Origin: Agrobacterium tumefaciens
Lineage (GTDB): Bacteria; Pseudomonadota; Alphaproteobacteria; Rhizobiales; Rhizobiaceae
Direction of reading: 5' to 3'
Assembly: GCA_017744915.1 (NCBI GenBank)
Contig: JAGIAH010000001.1
Coordinates: 248,001 to 312,000, forward strand
DNA length: 64,000 nt
Part shown: positions 1-8,560 of the stretch, piece by piece
How positions within the stretch are numbered: the first letter of the stretch is position 1
Layout: each line of letters begins with the position of its first letter
Translations under genes and position numbers: made by a program
Notes under the pieces: generated by a model
Database searches by the model: none
What the model saw: the letters and a program-made list of their open reading frames with translations, nothing else
Told to the model about the DNA's origin: nothing

Positions 1-221
1 TCCGCGGCCGGCACCGTGTTGACCACGTCGCCGCCGATGACGATATCGCCGCCGCTCAGTTCCTCGAGACCCGAGATCATGCGCAACAAGGTTGACTTGC
101 CGCAGCCGGAAGGGCCGACGAAGACGCAGAATTCGCCGTGCTTGATATCGAGATCGACACCCTTGATCACGTCGAGGGCACCATATGTCTTTTTGACCTG
201 ACGAAGCTGAATACTTGCCAT
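1..221 (-). CDS. sugar ABC transporter ATP-binding protein, N-terminal part (cut by window edge)
   Basis: Only the first 73 residues are inside the window. They begin [16 protein letters not shown] and contain the Walker A motif GPSGCGKST, followed by [19 protein letters not shown], which is typical of the MalK/UgpC (CUT1) family of cytoplasmic ATPases that energise carbohydrate import. The start ATG is preceded by GGGAGGAAACACG, a good ribosome binding site. It follows the two permease genes by 22 bases, so it is the ATPase of that importer. The Walker B and regulatory domains lie outside the window. Family assignment is secure; the substrate is unknown. Confidence 0.9.
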   Translation of the reverse strand, partial: MASIQLRQVKKTYGALDVIKGVDLDIKHGEFCVFVGPSGCGKSTLLRMISGLEELSGGDIVIGGDVVNTVPAA

Positions 222-243
222 TGTCGTGTTTCCTCCCTGAGGA

Positions 244-1287
244 TTATTTGCCGCCCGTCGATGCAATGCCGGTGGCGATGTATTTTTGCAGGAACATGAA
301 AACCAGCGCGATCGGGGCGAGTGTCAGCACCGTCATGGCCAGAAGATTGCTCCATTCCGTCGTCATCTCCCCCTGGAAGGAGTTGAGCGCCAGCTGCAGG
401 GTGAAGTTGTCGTTGCGGGTCAGCACGATCAGCGGCCAGAGGAAGTCGTTCCAGCGCCACATGATCGCAAGGATCGCCAGAACCGCGAGAGCCGGGGCCG
501 AGAGCGGCAGGATGATGCGCCAGTAGATCTTCCACTCGCTGGCCTTGTCCATGCGCGCCGCATCGAGGATTTCATCCGGGATCGTCAGCATATATTGCCT
601 GAGCAGGAAGACGCCGGTCGGTGTCGCCGCACCCGGAATGATGACGCCCCAGAGACTGTTGATCATGCCGAGCTGGCTGGTGATGAGGAACAGCGGCACG
701 AGCACGACGGTCTGCGGGATCATCAATGTGCCGACGACCAGCGCCAGCACCACGCCCCTGCCCTTGAACTGATACTTCGAGAGCGCGAAGGCCGCCATGG
801 AATTGACGATCAGCATGATGAGGGTGGAGGTCACCGTGATGAAGGTCGAGTTCCAGAAATAGAGCGGGAAATTGAAACGCTGGAAAAGCTCGGTGTAGTT
901 TTCCGTCGCGAGCGCCACCTTTTCGGCCGGCTTCAGCTCGTTGAACGGCATCTTCAGCACTTCCGCCGGCTTGGCAGGGTCGACCACCTGGGCCACGAGG
1001 CCGATGCGGCGCACCATGCCGAGCTTGCGGCCATCCTTGTCGACATAAGCCGGCAGCGGCGCTGCCTGCCCATCCACCACCACGGTTTCCTGCGTATAGG
1101 GCAGAAGGCGCGGCGGAAAGCGCTGGAGATCGGCTTCCGTCTTGAACGAAGAGAGCACGAGCCAGACGACGGGACCGAACATCATCAGCACGGCCACGCC
1201 GAGATAGGCGTAGGACAGCCAGTCGGTCCAGTGCAGCTTGCCGTTGCGGCCGCGGGTACGGGTCAGAAATGCGCCAATCCTAGCCAT
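244..1287 (-). CDS. carbohydrate ABC transporter permease (MalG family)
   Basis: Inner-membrane permease of a CUT1-type sugar importer, 347 residues. The EAA loop that docks the ATPase is visible as [19 protein letters not shown] with [11 protein letters not shown] after it. Several hydrophobic segments are clear, including [25 protein letters not shown] near the N-terminus. It is longer than a usual MalG (about 280 residues) because of an insert of about 80 residues between the first and second membrane segments, probably periplasmic ([20 protein letters not shown] through [10 protein letters not shown]). Its start overlaps the end of the upstream permease by 8 bases, indicating translational coupling. 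The pair should form a heterodimer. Confidence 0.92.
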   Translation of the reverse strand: MARIGAFLTRTRGRNGKLHWTDWLSYAYLGVAVLMMFGPVVWLVLSSFKTEADLQRFPPRLLPYTQETVVVDGQAAPLPAYVDKDGRKLGMVRRIGLVAQVVDPAKPAEVLKMPFNELKPAEKVALATENYTELFQRFNFPLYFWNSTFITVTSTLIMLIVNSMAAFALSKYQFKGRGVVLALVVGTLMIPQTVVLVPLFLITSQLGMINSLWGVIIPGAATPTGVFLLRQYMLTIPDEILDAARMDKASEWKIYWRIILPLSAPALAVLAILAIMWRWNDFLWPLIVLTRNDNFTLQLALNSFQGEMTTEWSNLLAMTVLTLAPIALVFMFLQKYIATGIASTGGK

Positions 1288-2248
1288 CGACCTTGCTCCT
1301 GTTTGCCCGGAATTGCAGGGCGGTCAGCACCACGAGCACCACGGCGAGCAGCAGCGAAGCGGCAGCCGCAAGGCCGAAATTGCGGGGCGTCCCGGCAAAG
1401 CCGGTCTGATAGATGAACTGAATGATGAAGGTGGTCGCCGAACCCGGGCCGCCACCCGTGAAGGCAAAGACTTCATCGAAGGTCTGCACACCCTTGATGA
1501 GTGACAGGACAAGAACGACGAGCATGGTGGGTGCGAGCAGCGGCAGGGTGATGCGCCTGAAGATGCGCCACGGGCTTGCCTTGTCGAGCTGCGCCGCCTC
1601 GTAGACATCACGCGGGATCGCCTGCAGGCCGGCCAGAAGAATGAGCGTGTAGAAGCCCATATGCGCCCAGACCGACAGAAAGACGGACCAGCCGAAGGCA
1701 AGATTGGCTTCGAGCAGCCAGTCCACCGAACCGAGGCCGAGCCCCTCCATCGCCGCATTGAGAACGCCGAAACGCTGGAGAATCCACTTCCAGATCAGCG
1801 CGACAACGACGGGCGACAGCAGAACCGGGAAGAAGAACACCGCGCGGAAGAAACCCCGAGCCCGGATATCGCGGTTGAGGACGATGGCCGTGATCAGCGA
1901 AAAACCGACCATGAAACCCACCTGTAGCACCACGAAGAACAGCGTGTTCCAGACGGAGCGCCAGAACAGGTCGCGCTGACAGGAATTGGGGTCAAGGTAA
2001 TTCTGACAGGAGAGAAGGACCGAAAAGTTTTCGCCGCCCACGGAAGGGCGTTCCGAAAGCAATATGTGTTCGCTGCCGGTCACGGAATAGGCCATGTTCA
2101 GCGCGATCGGCAGAAAGGCGAAGACCGCAAACAGGATCAGGTTGGGTGTCAGAAACACCCACGCAATCCGCCTGTGGCCGAGAACCTTCTGCAGGAAGGC
2201 AAAGGGCAATTCGACAATGCCCATGACGGGCGCAAGAAATTTATACAT
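1280..2248 (-). CDS. carbohydrate ABC transporter permease (MalF family)
   Basis: Partner permease of 322 residues. It has an EAA loop (DVYEAAQLDKASPWRIFRR, then PLLAPTMLVVL) and about six membrane segments. The stretch between the first two segments is extended and carries two cysteines (LLSCQNYLDPNSCQRD), which may form a disulfide on the periplasmic side; that is an inference from topology. The gene follows the binding-protein gene after a 57-base gap holding an inverted repeat, and overlaps the next permease. The start ATG has AGGAGGACCC upstream. Confidence 0.92.
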   Translation of the reverse strand: MYKFLAPVMGIVELPFAFLQKVLGHRRIAWVFLTPNLILFAVFAFLPIALNMAYSVTGSEHILLSERPSVGGENFSVLLSCQNYLDPNSCQRDLFWRSVWNTLFFVVLQVGFMVGFSLITAIVLNRDIRARGFFRAVFFFPVLLSPVVVALIWKWILQRFGVLNAAMEGLGLGSVDWLLEANLAFGWSVFLSVWAHMGFYTLILLAGLQAIPRDVYEAAQLDKASPWRIFRRITLPLLAPTMLVVLVLSLIKGVQTFDEVFAFTGGGPGSATTFIIQFIYQTGFAGTPRNFGLAAAASLLLAVVLVVLTALQFRANRSKVDG

Positions 2249-2264
2249 GAGGGTCCTCCTTCGA

Positions 2265-2295
2265 TCCGGCGCGGCGCGGCATGCGCCACGCCGGA
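2265..2295 (-). other. intercistronic stem-loop between binding protein and permease
   Basis: TCCGGCG (2265-2271) and CGCCGGA (2289-2295) pair around a GC-rich loop that can itself fold. There is no T-run, so it is more likely a 3' stabiliser of the binding-protein message than a terminator. Such hairpins commonly let binding proteins be made in excess over permeases. Confidence 0.45.
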
Positions 2296-2305
2296 AGGCG
2301 ATGGA

Positions 2306-3577
2306 TCACTTCGCCTGTTTCAACGCTTCCTCAAGGTCCGTCTTCGCGCGGGCCATGGCTTCATCAACGGTGCTTTCACCGACGATGGCCTGCGTGATGC
2401 GCTGGACGGAAATGTTGAACATGGCGCGGTTGTTCTTGTAGCCCTGATAGGCATAGGCAATCGGGCTGAGGCCGGGGATCTGATCGAGCCAGGCGTTCAT
2501 GGCCTTCTGCGTCGCAGGCGTTGCACCGGTATAGGTCACGCCCTTGTCGGCCACGGACTTGTTGGCCGGAACGTTGCGGGTGCGAACCGTGAAGTCGAGA
2601 TAGTTCTCATCCTGGGCAAGGAAGTTCAGGATATCGGCAACGATCTTCGGGTTCTTGGTCTGCTTGAAGCCGACGACGCCGGTTCCACCCGGCATGCCGG
2701 TGCAGGCAGCGCCACCGCAGGGCTGCGGCACAACTTCCCAGTCGAAGGCATCACCCACCTGGCTGTCGAAACGCGCGGTCTGCCAGCTGCCCGAGTAATA
2801 ATAGACGAGCTGGCCGTTGATGAATTCCTGTGCGGCGTCGCGATAGGTATTGCCGCCCTGTCCGGCCCAGACGTCACGCGCCATGGTGCCGTCCTTGTTC
2901 CATTCGACGAATTTCTTCACGAAAGTGGTGAAGCCTTCATCGACCAGGATGGGCTTGCCATCAGCATCGAAAATCTTCGCGCCGTAGGAAATGGCCGGGC
3001 CGGCAATACGGTGGCCGGAACGGTCGATTGCCATCGGATAGGGCGTGCCGGTTGCCTTGGCGACGGCATTGGCGGCCTTCGCCCAATCGTCCAGCGTCGC
3101 ATCCTTGCCGGGGACGGCCACATTGGCCTGATCGAACAGGGTGCGGTTGATGAAGGCGCCGGTAATGGTGAGCTGGGTATGCATGCCGTAGATGCCCTTG
3201 TCATCAGGGCCGCTGCGGTACCATTTCAGCACGTTGGAGAAATTGTCTTCCCAATATTTCGCGTCCACATAGGGCGTGAGATCGAGATAATAGCGGTTGA
3301 GACCGCCAAGGTCGGTCACCGTCGCGAAATCAGGGCCGCTGCCGCCGGCGAGCTGAACGGGCAGGCCTTCCAGCAGCGCCTTATAGGGCACGACGTCGGT
3401 GACGATCTTGACGTCCGGATGCTGCTTTTCGTAACGCGCGAGAATGTCCTTGAGGATTTCGCAGCCGTTTCCGTCATAAGCGCACGTGAAGCGCACTTCC
3501 TGGGCCGCCTGGGCGACGCCTGCAAAGGACGCCGCGCCAATGGCGAGCGCCAGTGCCATGCTGTATTTTCTGGTCAT
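2306..3577 (-). CDS. extracellular sugar-binding protein of the ABC importer
   Basis: Periplasmic solute-binding protein (family 1, MalE/UgpB-like), 423 residues from the chosen start. The signal peptide MTRKYSMALALAIGAASFAG ends near VAQA. The mature part has FTCAYDGNGCEILKDILARY at the N-terminus and the usual two-lobe pattern, with YYYSGSWQ in the second lobe. Two cysteine pairs (TCAYDGNGC; PCGGAACTG) suggest disulfides. A longer frame reaches 3736, but the start at 3577 has GGGAGGAAACC directly upstream and opens with the signal peptide. The gene sits 22 bases after a Gfo/Idh/MocA gene and feeds the two permeases downstream. The ligand is probably a sugar, cyclitol or oligosaccharide. Confidence 0.9.
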   Translation of the reverse strand: MTRKYSMALALAIGAASFAGVAQAAQEVRFTCAYDGNGCEILKDILARYEKQHPDVKIVTDVVPYKALLEGLPVQLAGGSGPDFATVTDLGGLNRYYLDLTPYVDAKYWEDNFSNVLKWYRSGPDDKGIYGMHTQLTITGAFINRTLFDQANVAVPGKDATLDDWAKAANAVAKATGTPYPMAIDRSGHRIAGPAISYGAKIFDADGKPILVDEGFTTFVKKFVEWNKDGTMARDVWAGQGGNTYRDAAQEFINGQLVYYYSGSWQTARFDSQVGDAFDWEVVPQPCGGAACTGMPGGTGVVGFKQTKNPKIVADILNFLAQDENYLDFTVRTRNVPANKSVADKGVTYTGATPATQKAMNAWLDQIPGLSPIAYAYQGYKNNRAMFNISVQRITQAIVGESTVDEAMARAKTDLEEALKQAK

Positions 3578-3599
3578 CTGGTTTCCTCCCTTTAGATGA

Positions 3600-4673
3600 T
3601 TATGTGTTGGCGGGTGCGCGCGGAGCCCAGCCCTTGATCCACTCGCCTTCGGCGGCGTCGGACAGGCGAACCGGCTTTCCTTCCCTGACCGAGCGATAGA
3701 TGGCGGTGACAAGTTCGATGGACTGCAGACCGTCATTAACAGTCACTTCCTTGCCGCCGCGTCCTTCCATCGCGTCGGCAATGGCTTCGACAAAACCGGC
3801 AAAGCCGTTTTCGCCATCGGCCACCGTTGCCAGAACGGCGTCGATCTGGTCCTGCGTCGTCGGTGCACGGGCGATGAAACGCCATGTATCTTCAGCCGGG
3901 CGATAGGGCAGCGTGCCGCTTTCGGCGGTGAAACCTTCAAAGCAGAAGCGCAGACGCGACGTGTCTTCGGCCGCGCCGAGTGTAACAGAACTCGTCGCCA
4001 GAGCACCGCTTTTCATGCGGAAGCTGAGGGCTGCGCAGTCTTCGGTTTCGATCGTGTTGACGCGCGTATCGGCCATCGCGAAAACTTCTTCGATCGGGCC
4101 GAGAACATGGCAGAGAAGATCATGGGCGTGGATGGCGTGGCCGAGGATCGCGCCGCCGCACTCGCCCTTCCATGTACCGCGCCACGGAATGTCGTAATAG
4201 CTGGCGCCCCGGTTCCAGTGGACTTCCGAGCTCGCGACGAAGGCCTTGCCCGCAAGACCGGCGTCGATCAGCGCGCGCAGCTGCCGCATTGCCTGTCCGA
4301 AACGGTACTGGAAGACCGGGAACACGCCGCGGCCGGTCTTCTTGACGGATTCGATCAGTGCATTTGCCTCTTCCAGCGAGCGGACGAGCGGCTTTTCGCA
4401 GACCACGTCCTTGCCCGCCGCATGCGCCTTCAGCGTCACCGGGAAATGCAGGTGCGGCGGCAGGCAGACGTCGATGAGCTGGATGCTCTCATCTGCCAGA
4501 ACCTCATCGAGATCGGTGGTGAGGCGGATGGAGGTATCGTCGCCGGCAACAGAGCGGGCGCGTTCCAGATCGAGATCGCAGATCGCCTTGACGACGAAGC
4601 GCTTCGGCAGAGCCCGATAACCGCTCAGATGCTGGGCGCCGATGCCGGCGCCAATGATGGCAACACCGATCAT
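3600..4673 (-). CDS. Gfo/Idh/MocA family dehydrogenase (first of three)
   Basis: NAD(P)-dependent sugar or cyclitol dehydrogenase, 357 residues. The N-terminal Rossmann motif is VAIIGAGIGAQHLSGY, the conserved catalytic-lysine motif is CEKPLVRSLEEAN (about residue 92), and GHAIHAHDLLCHVLGP is the C-terminal-domain motif carrying the usual active-site His/Asp. Family members oxidise hydroxyls of sugars or inositols, or act on glycosides in concert with partner enzymes. It overlaps the preceding dehydrogenase by four bases (ATGA), so the two are co-translated. The substrate cannot be assigned. Confidence 0.9.
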   Translation of the reverse strand: MIGVAIIGAGIGAQHLSGYRALPKRFVVKAICDLDLERARSVAGDDTSIRLTTDLDEVLADESIQLIDVCLPPHLHFPVTLKAHAAGKDVVCEKPLVRSLEEANALIESVKKTGRGVFPVFQYRFGQAMRQLRALIDAGLAGKAFVASSEVHWNRGASYYDIPWRGTWKGECGGAILGHAIHAHDLLCHVLGPIEEVFAMADTRVNTIETEDCAALSFRMKSGALATSSVTLGAAEDTSRLRFCFEGFTAESGTLPYRPAEDTWRFIARAPTTQDQIDAVLATVADGENGFAGFVEAIADAMEGRGGKEVTVNDGLQSIELVTAIYRSVREGKPVRLSDAAEGEWIKGWAPRAPANT

Positions 4674-5686
4674 TTCGATGCTCCCTCAGCCTTGGCCTGT
4701 GCCTGCAGCGACAGGTCGCAGACCTTGAAAACGTGCTCCTGCGTCATCGCCGTTTCGGTGCGGTTGCGGATATCGTCGCAGATACGGGCGAAATAGGGCA
4801 GACCAGCATCGGAAGCGTCGATGTACTCGCAGCGATCGCCGTTTACGAGAACGAGGCGGTCCGTGCCTTCGGTGTTGCCGACATCTACATATTTGCGCAG
4901 TTCGATGTAACCCTCGGTGCCGAGGATGGTCAGGCGGCCGTCACCCCAGGTCGGCAGCGCGTCCGGCGTGTACCAGTCGACGCGGATATAACCGTGGCCC
5001 TTGTCGCCGCGCAGCACGACTTCGCCGAAATCCTGCAGGCCCGGATCGCCGGGGTTGGCGTAATTTGCAACGGTGGCAGCCACGATCTCCACTTCGGTCG
5101 AGCCGGTGAAGAACATGAACTGGTCGATCTGGTGGCTGGCGATATCGGTGATGATACCGCCGTAAGCTTCGCGCTCGAAGAACCACTTCGGACGGATCTG
5201 GCGGTTCAGACGATGCGGGCCGAGGCCAACGGTCTGGATGACGCGGCCGATGGCGCCCTGCGCGACGAGTTCAGCCGCCTTGGTCACGCTCGGAACTTCA
5301 AACCGTTCGGAGAAATCGACGGTCCAGATACGCTTGGTCTTCGCCACGGTCTGGCGAAGGCGATCAAGCTGTTCGAAGGTGGTGCAGCCAGGCTTGTCCG
5401 ACATGACGTCCTTGCCGGCTTCCATGGCGGCAATCGCGAGATCGGCACGCTTGGACGGAATATCGGCGATCACCACGAGATCGATGCTGCCATCGGCCAG
5501 CAGAGCCTCCTTCGATGCCGCACGCGGCACATTCGGAAAGCGCTTGACGAAGCCTTCCACCACATCCGGTTCGCCTTCGGTCCACCAGCCAGCGAATTCC
5601 GCGCCGGCGTCCAGCAGGTTCTGGGCCATGCCAAAAATGTGCCGGTGCTCTATGCCAAGAGCGACGAACTTGATTGCTTTAGTCAT
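4670..5686 (-). CDS. Gfo/Idh/MocA family oxidoreductase with atypical N-terminus (second of three)
   Basis: 338-residue oxidoreductase. The lysine motif is present as DKPGCTTFEQLDRL and the C-terminal-domain motif as IITDIASHQIDQFMFFTG. The nucleotide-binding loop reads FVALGIEHRHIFGMAQNLL, which lacks the normal GxGxxG, and EKP is replaced by DKP. Both features occur in a divergent branch of the family. The gene overlaps its upstream neighbour by 8 bases and its downstream neighbour by 4. It may act on an intermediate in a multi-step sugar oxidation, but NAD binding by the atypical loop is not proven by sequence. Confidence 0.87.
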   Translation of the reverse strand: MTKAIKFVALGIEHRHIFGMAQNLLDAGAEFAGWWTEGEPDVVEGFVKRFPNVPRAASKEALLADGSIDLVVIADIPSKRADLAIAAMEAGKDVMSDKPGCTTFEQLDRLRQTVAKTKRIWTVDFSERFEVPSVTKAAELVAQGAIGRVIQTVGLGPHRLNRQIRPKWFFEREAYGGIITDIASHQIDQFMFFTGSTEVEIVAATVANYANPGDPGLQDFGEVVLRGDKGHGYIRVDWYTPDALPTWGDGRLTILGTEGYIELRKYVDVGNTEGTDRLVLVNGDRCEYIDASDAGLPYFARICDDIRNRTETAMTQEHVFKVCDLSLQAQAKAEGASK

Positions 5687-6731
5687 CCTGCAGTTCCACT
5701 TCCTTACCGATGTCGGCCGAGTTGATGATCGCGTCGATCAATCTGTGAGACAAAAGAGCCGCTTCACCGGTGACGACCGGCGGGCGTCCTGAAGAGATGG
5801 CGTCTGCGAAATCCTCGAAGACGCCCTGATGCCATTCATGCGTGAAAGCCATGGGGTCAGCGCCACCGCCCGTGCCGGAGGCCGCGCCGCCGAAGGTCTC
5901 GTGCCGGCCATCGCGCCAGTCGACATGCAACAGGCCCGAGGCGAGCCGCAGGCTGCCATTGTCGAAGTGGAGCAGGATCGATTCCGCCGCACCGGGAAAA
6001 CTTGCCGTGCTCGCCACCAGCGAACCGACGGCGCCATTTTTGAAGCGCAGGCCGGCCGCGACATAATCTTCGGTTTCCATGCGATGGAAACGCGTTGTCG
6101 CCGCCATGGCCTGGACCCGCGAGACCGGTCCCGTGAGGCTCAATGCCAGATCGATCGTATGGATTGCCTGGGAGATCAGAACACCGCCGCCATCACGCGC
6201 CAGGGTGCCGCGGCCGGGTTCATCATAATAGGATTGGGCGCGCCACCATGGCACGGAAATTTCGCAGAGACCGAGCGCTCCGAGCGTACCGCTGTCGACC
6301 AGTTCACGGGCCTTTTGCGATGCAGCCCGCATACGGTGCTGGAAGATGATGCCGAGCGTAACGCCCGCCTCGCGACAGAGGGCGACGAGACCATCGGCTT
6401 CCTCAGTGTTACGGGCGACGGGCTTTTCCATCAGAATGTGTTTGCCGGCTTTCGCAAGCTGTCCGACGATATCGATGCGGGCATTCGGCGGCGTCGCGAT
6501 GATGGCGAAATCGACATCCGCATCGCGCGCGGCGTCCTCGACCGAGGAATAAACCGCAACTTCATATCCGGCGTGTTTCGACGCTTCGGCGGCCAGTGCT
6601 CTTGCGCGGCCGGAACCGCCATCGACGATGCCCTTCAGACGAATTTTTTCCGGACTTGCCGCACAGGCGAGCACATGCGTCTTCGCCACCATTCCGGCGC
6701 CAACGATGACGCAGGTCTTGATATTTTGCAT
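5679..6731 (-). CDS. Gfo/Idh/MocA family dehydrogenase (third of three)
   Basis: 350-residue NAD(P)-dependent dehydrogenase. It has a Rossmann loop CVIVGAGMVAKTHVLAC, the motif MEKPVARNTEEADGLV (about residue 98) and a C-terminal-domain motif LISQAIHTIDLALSLTGP. It is the promoter-proximal gene of the minus-strand operon that runs through three dehydrogenases into the sugar importer. The 103-base gap to the divergent GntR gene holds two palindromic operator-like sites, so the operon is probably controlled by that regulator. GAGGCTCCCG precedes the ATG. Confidence 0.9.
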   Translation of the reverse strand: MQNIKTCVIVGAGMVAKTHVLACAASPEKIRLKGIVDGGSGRARALAAEASKHAGYEVAVYSSVEDAARDADVDFAIIATPPNARIDIVGQLAKAGKHILMEKPVARNTEEADGLVALCREAGVTLGIIFQHRMRAASQKARELVDSGTLGALGLCEISVPWWRAQSYYDEPGRGTLARDGGGVLISQAIHTIDLALSLTGPVSRVQAMAATTRFHRMETEDYVAAGLRFKNGAVGSLVASTASFPGAAESILLHFDNGSLRLASGLLHVDWRDGRHETFGGAASGTGGGADPMAFTHEWHQGVFEDFADAISSGRPPVVTGEAALLSHRLIDAIINSADIGKEVELQDD

Positions 6732-6764
6732 TTCGGGAGCCTCCTTCCCAATGCGCGATCAATT

Positions 6765-6783
6765 GCATACCGGTATGCCGGTT
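6765..6783. promoter_or_regulatory. candidate GntR operator 1
   Basis: GCATACCGGTATGC (6765-6778) is a perfect 14-base palindrome. Within it CCGGTATGCCGGTT (6770-6783) is repeated with one change at 6801-6814, 31 bases away or about three helical turns. It lies in the divergent promoter region of the dehydrogenase operon and the GntR gene. Confidence 0.65.
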
Positions 6784-6800
6784 GTCAACAGACTTGTGTT

Positions 6801-6814
6801 CCGGTATACCGGTT
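6801..6814. promoter_or_regulatory. candidate GntR operator 2
   Basis: CCGGTATACCGG (6801-6812) is a perfect 12-base palindrome and the second copy of the CCGGTATRCCGGTT element. It ends 20 bases before the GntR start codon, so binding here should repress the regulator's own gene, while the other copy covers the opposite promoter. Confidence 0.65.
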
Positions 6815-6834
6815 ATGAAAACACTGGAGGGTAT

Positions 6835-7548
6835 ATGCCGAAAATTCCCGTGACAGGCGGCACCGTGCCGACGATGGAACGACTGGACCTCAACCGTCCG
6901 GTCGTGGATCAGATCTATTCCGCGCTGAAATCCGCCATCCTCTCGCGGGAGCTTTTCCCCGGCCAGGCGGTTTCGGAAAACGAGATCGGGCAATCCTTCA
7001 GCTCCAGCCGCACCCCGGTGCGCGAAGCGCTGAGCCGGCTGAGAGATGACGGCCTGATCGTAACCCTGCCAAGCCGTGGCACCTATGTTTCCAGATTATC
7101 GGAAAAGCACATCCGCAGCGCGCAGTTCATCCGCGAGGCGCTGGAGGTGGCTGCCGTCTGCAGGCTGTGCCAGATCGGCATTACGCCGGAAGCCGAACAG
7201 GAGATCGAACATGCCCTGAGCGGCCAGCGCGCGGCCATGCGCAGGGGAGACCGAAAGGCCTTCCGTGTGCATGACGACCAGTTCCACAGCGCGCTTGCGG
7301 CTGCGACGGGGCTGGAAAGACTGGAGACCCTGCTGATCCGCGAAAAGGCCGGACTGGACCGGCTACGTGCGCTCGCCATCACCGACGAGGCACATATGGC
7401 ACGGCTGCTTTCCGAACATGAGGCGGTTTACGAGGCGATCAAGGCCGGGGACGAAACCCTTGCGGCCGAAGAATTGCGCAAACATCTGAGGCGCGTCCTC
7501 GGCATTCTGTCGCAGGTCTTCGAGAACCATCAGGATTATTTCGAATAG
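6835..7548 (+). CDS. GntR family transcriptional regulator (FCD/FadR-like)
   Basis: 237-residue repressor-type regulator. The N-terminal winged helix-turn-helix (about residues 23-90) includes VSENEIGQSFSSSRTPVREALSRLRDDG and SRGTYVSRL. The C-terminal all-helical FCD-type effector domain includes FIREALEVAAVCRLCQ and FRVHDDQFHSALAAATG. A longer frame extends upstream, but the ATG at 6835 has TGGAGGGTAT in front and opens at the expected N-terminus. It is divergent from the dehydrogenase/sugar-importer operon and close upstream of an SMP-30 lactonase gene, so a sugar acid or lactone of that pathway is a likely effector. Confidence 0.92.
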   Translation: MPKIPVTGGTVPTMERLDLNRPVVDQIYSALKSAILSRELFPGQAVSENEIGQSFSSSRTPVREALSRLRDDGLIVTLPSRGTYVSRLSEKHIRSAQFIREALEVAAVCRLCQIGITPEAEQEIEHALSGQRAAMRRGDRKAFRVHDDQFHSALAAATGLERLETLLIREKAGLDRLRALAITDEAHMARLLSEHEAVYEAIKAGDETLAAEELRKHLRRVLGILSQVFENHQDYFE

Positions 7549-7580
7549 GCTGCGGCATCATTTTCAACGGTTCGAGCATC

Positions 7581-8501
7581 ATGAATACGACAAATCCCGG
7601 ACAAGTGCTTGCCATGTCGCAAGCAAAACTTCTGTGCGACACCATGAGCACGCTGGCGGAATCCCCTGTTTGGGACGAGCGCCGACAGGTGCTTTTCTGG
7701 TGCGATATCCTCGGCAAGACGGTGCGCTCCGCTGCGCTCGCGCCCGGCCAATATCGCGAATGGTCATTTCCCCACACCGTGTCGAGCCTCGGGCTTTGTA
7801 AAAACGGCGATCTCGTCGTCGCCTGCGGCATGGATATCGTCATCCTCGACCCGGAGAGCGGCAAGACGCGTGTTCTCCATTCCATACCGGCCCCGGAGGG
7901 TATTCCGTGCCGGTTGAATGACGGGCGCGTAGGCCCCGACCGCGCTTTCTGGGTGGGGACGATGCATAATGTACCGCTCTCGGACATGCAGCCTTATGGC
8001 GAACTCTGGCGGGTAACGGAAAAGAGCGCCGAGCGTGTGCAGACCGGGCTGACTTGTCCGAACGGGCTGGCCTTCTCCCTCGACGGGTCCATCATGTGGC
8101 AGAGCGATTCCGTCCAGAAATGGATACGCCGGCGCAAATTCGACAGCAGGAACGGCAGTTTCGATGAGGGCGTGCTGGTGGCGGAGATGACGGAAGAGAC
8201 AGGAAGGCCCGATGGCGGCTGTCTCGACAGCAACGGCACCTATTACAGTGCGGGCGTTTCCGCCGGTCTGTTGAACGTTTTCACGCCAGACGGCAAGCAG
8301 ACGGACGCGATCGCGGCGCCTGTTCCGCACCCGACCATGCCCTGCTTCGGAGGGCCCGATTTCACGACCCTTTTCCTGACGTCACACCGTCACAATATGT
8401 CCGAAGACCGGCTCAAACAGGTTCCATTTTCGGGCGGCGTGTGGGCAATCCCCACGGACACACAGGGCTTCGCCGCCTTCCGCTTCGGCGAGGCGGCGTA
8501 A
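7581..8501 (+). CDS. SMP-30/gluconolactonase family protein
   Basis: Beta-propeller hydrolase of the SMP-30/LRE family, 306 residues, usually a metal-dependent sugar lactonase. Metal-site motifs are visible: LAESPVWDE, CRLNDGRVGPDRAFWVGTM, TCPNGLAFSLDG and GRPDGGCLDSNG. It lies 32 bases after the GntR gene on the same strand and probably belongs to its operon, opening a lactone made by the dehydrogenases encoded on the other strand. The first ATG lacks a strong ribosome site; an internal ATG at 7614 (MSQAKLL) is an alternative start. Confidence 0.85.
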   Translation: MNTTNPGQVLAMSQAKLLCDTMSTLAESPVWDERRQVLFWCDILGKTVRSAALAPGQYREWSFPHTVSSLGLCKNGDLVVACGMDIVILDPESGKTRVLHSIPAPEGIPCRLNDGRVGPDRAFWVGTMHNVPLSDMQPYGELWRVTEKSAERVQTGLTCPNGLAFSLDGSIMWQSDSVQKWIRRRKFDSRNGSFDEGVLVAEMTEETGRPDGGCLDSNGTYYSAGVSAGLLNVFTPDGKQTDAIAAPVPHPTMPCFGGPDFTTLFLTSHRHNMSEDRLKQVPFSGGVWAIPTDTQGFAAFRFGEAA

Positions 8502-8505
8502 CGCC

Positions 8506-8536
8506 AAAAAAGCAGCGGCGGACACATGCCCGCCGC
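8506..8536 (-). terminator. rho-independent terminator of the methyltransferase-led operon
   Basis: Read on the minus strand, GCGGCGG pairs with CCGCCGC around an 8-base loop (8515-8536) and is followed by GCT and a six-T run (8511-8506). It lies just after the stop of the gene ending at 8561 and between two convergent genes. Confidence 0.75.
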
Positions 8537-8560
8537 GAACTCCAATGGTTACTGGGGTCC

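Noticed and set aside
286..1416. A 376-codon plus-strand frame opposite the MalG-like permease
   Set aside because: Composition (runs of R, H, Q, E) and full overlap with a well-supported membrane protein gene mark it as a shadow frame.
2066..3595. A 509-codon open frame on the plus strand opposite the sugar-binding protein
   Set aside because: It is the antisense shadow of the binding-protein gene, with arginine/glycine/histidine-rich low-information sequence and no family motifs.
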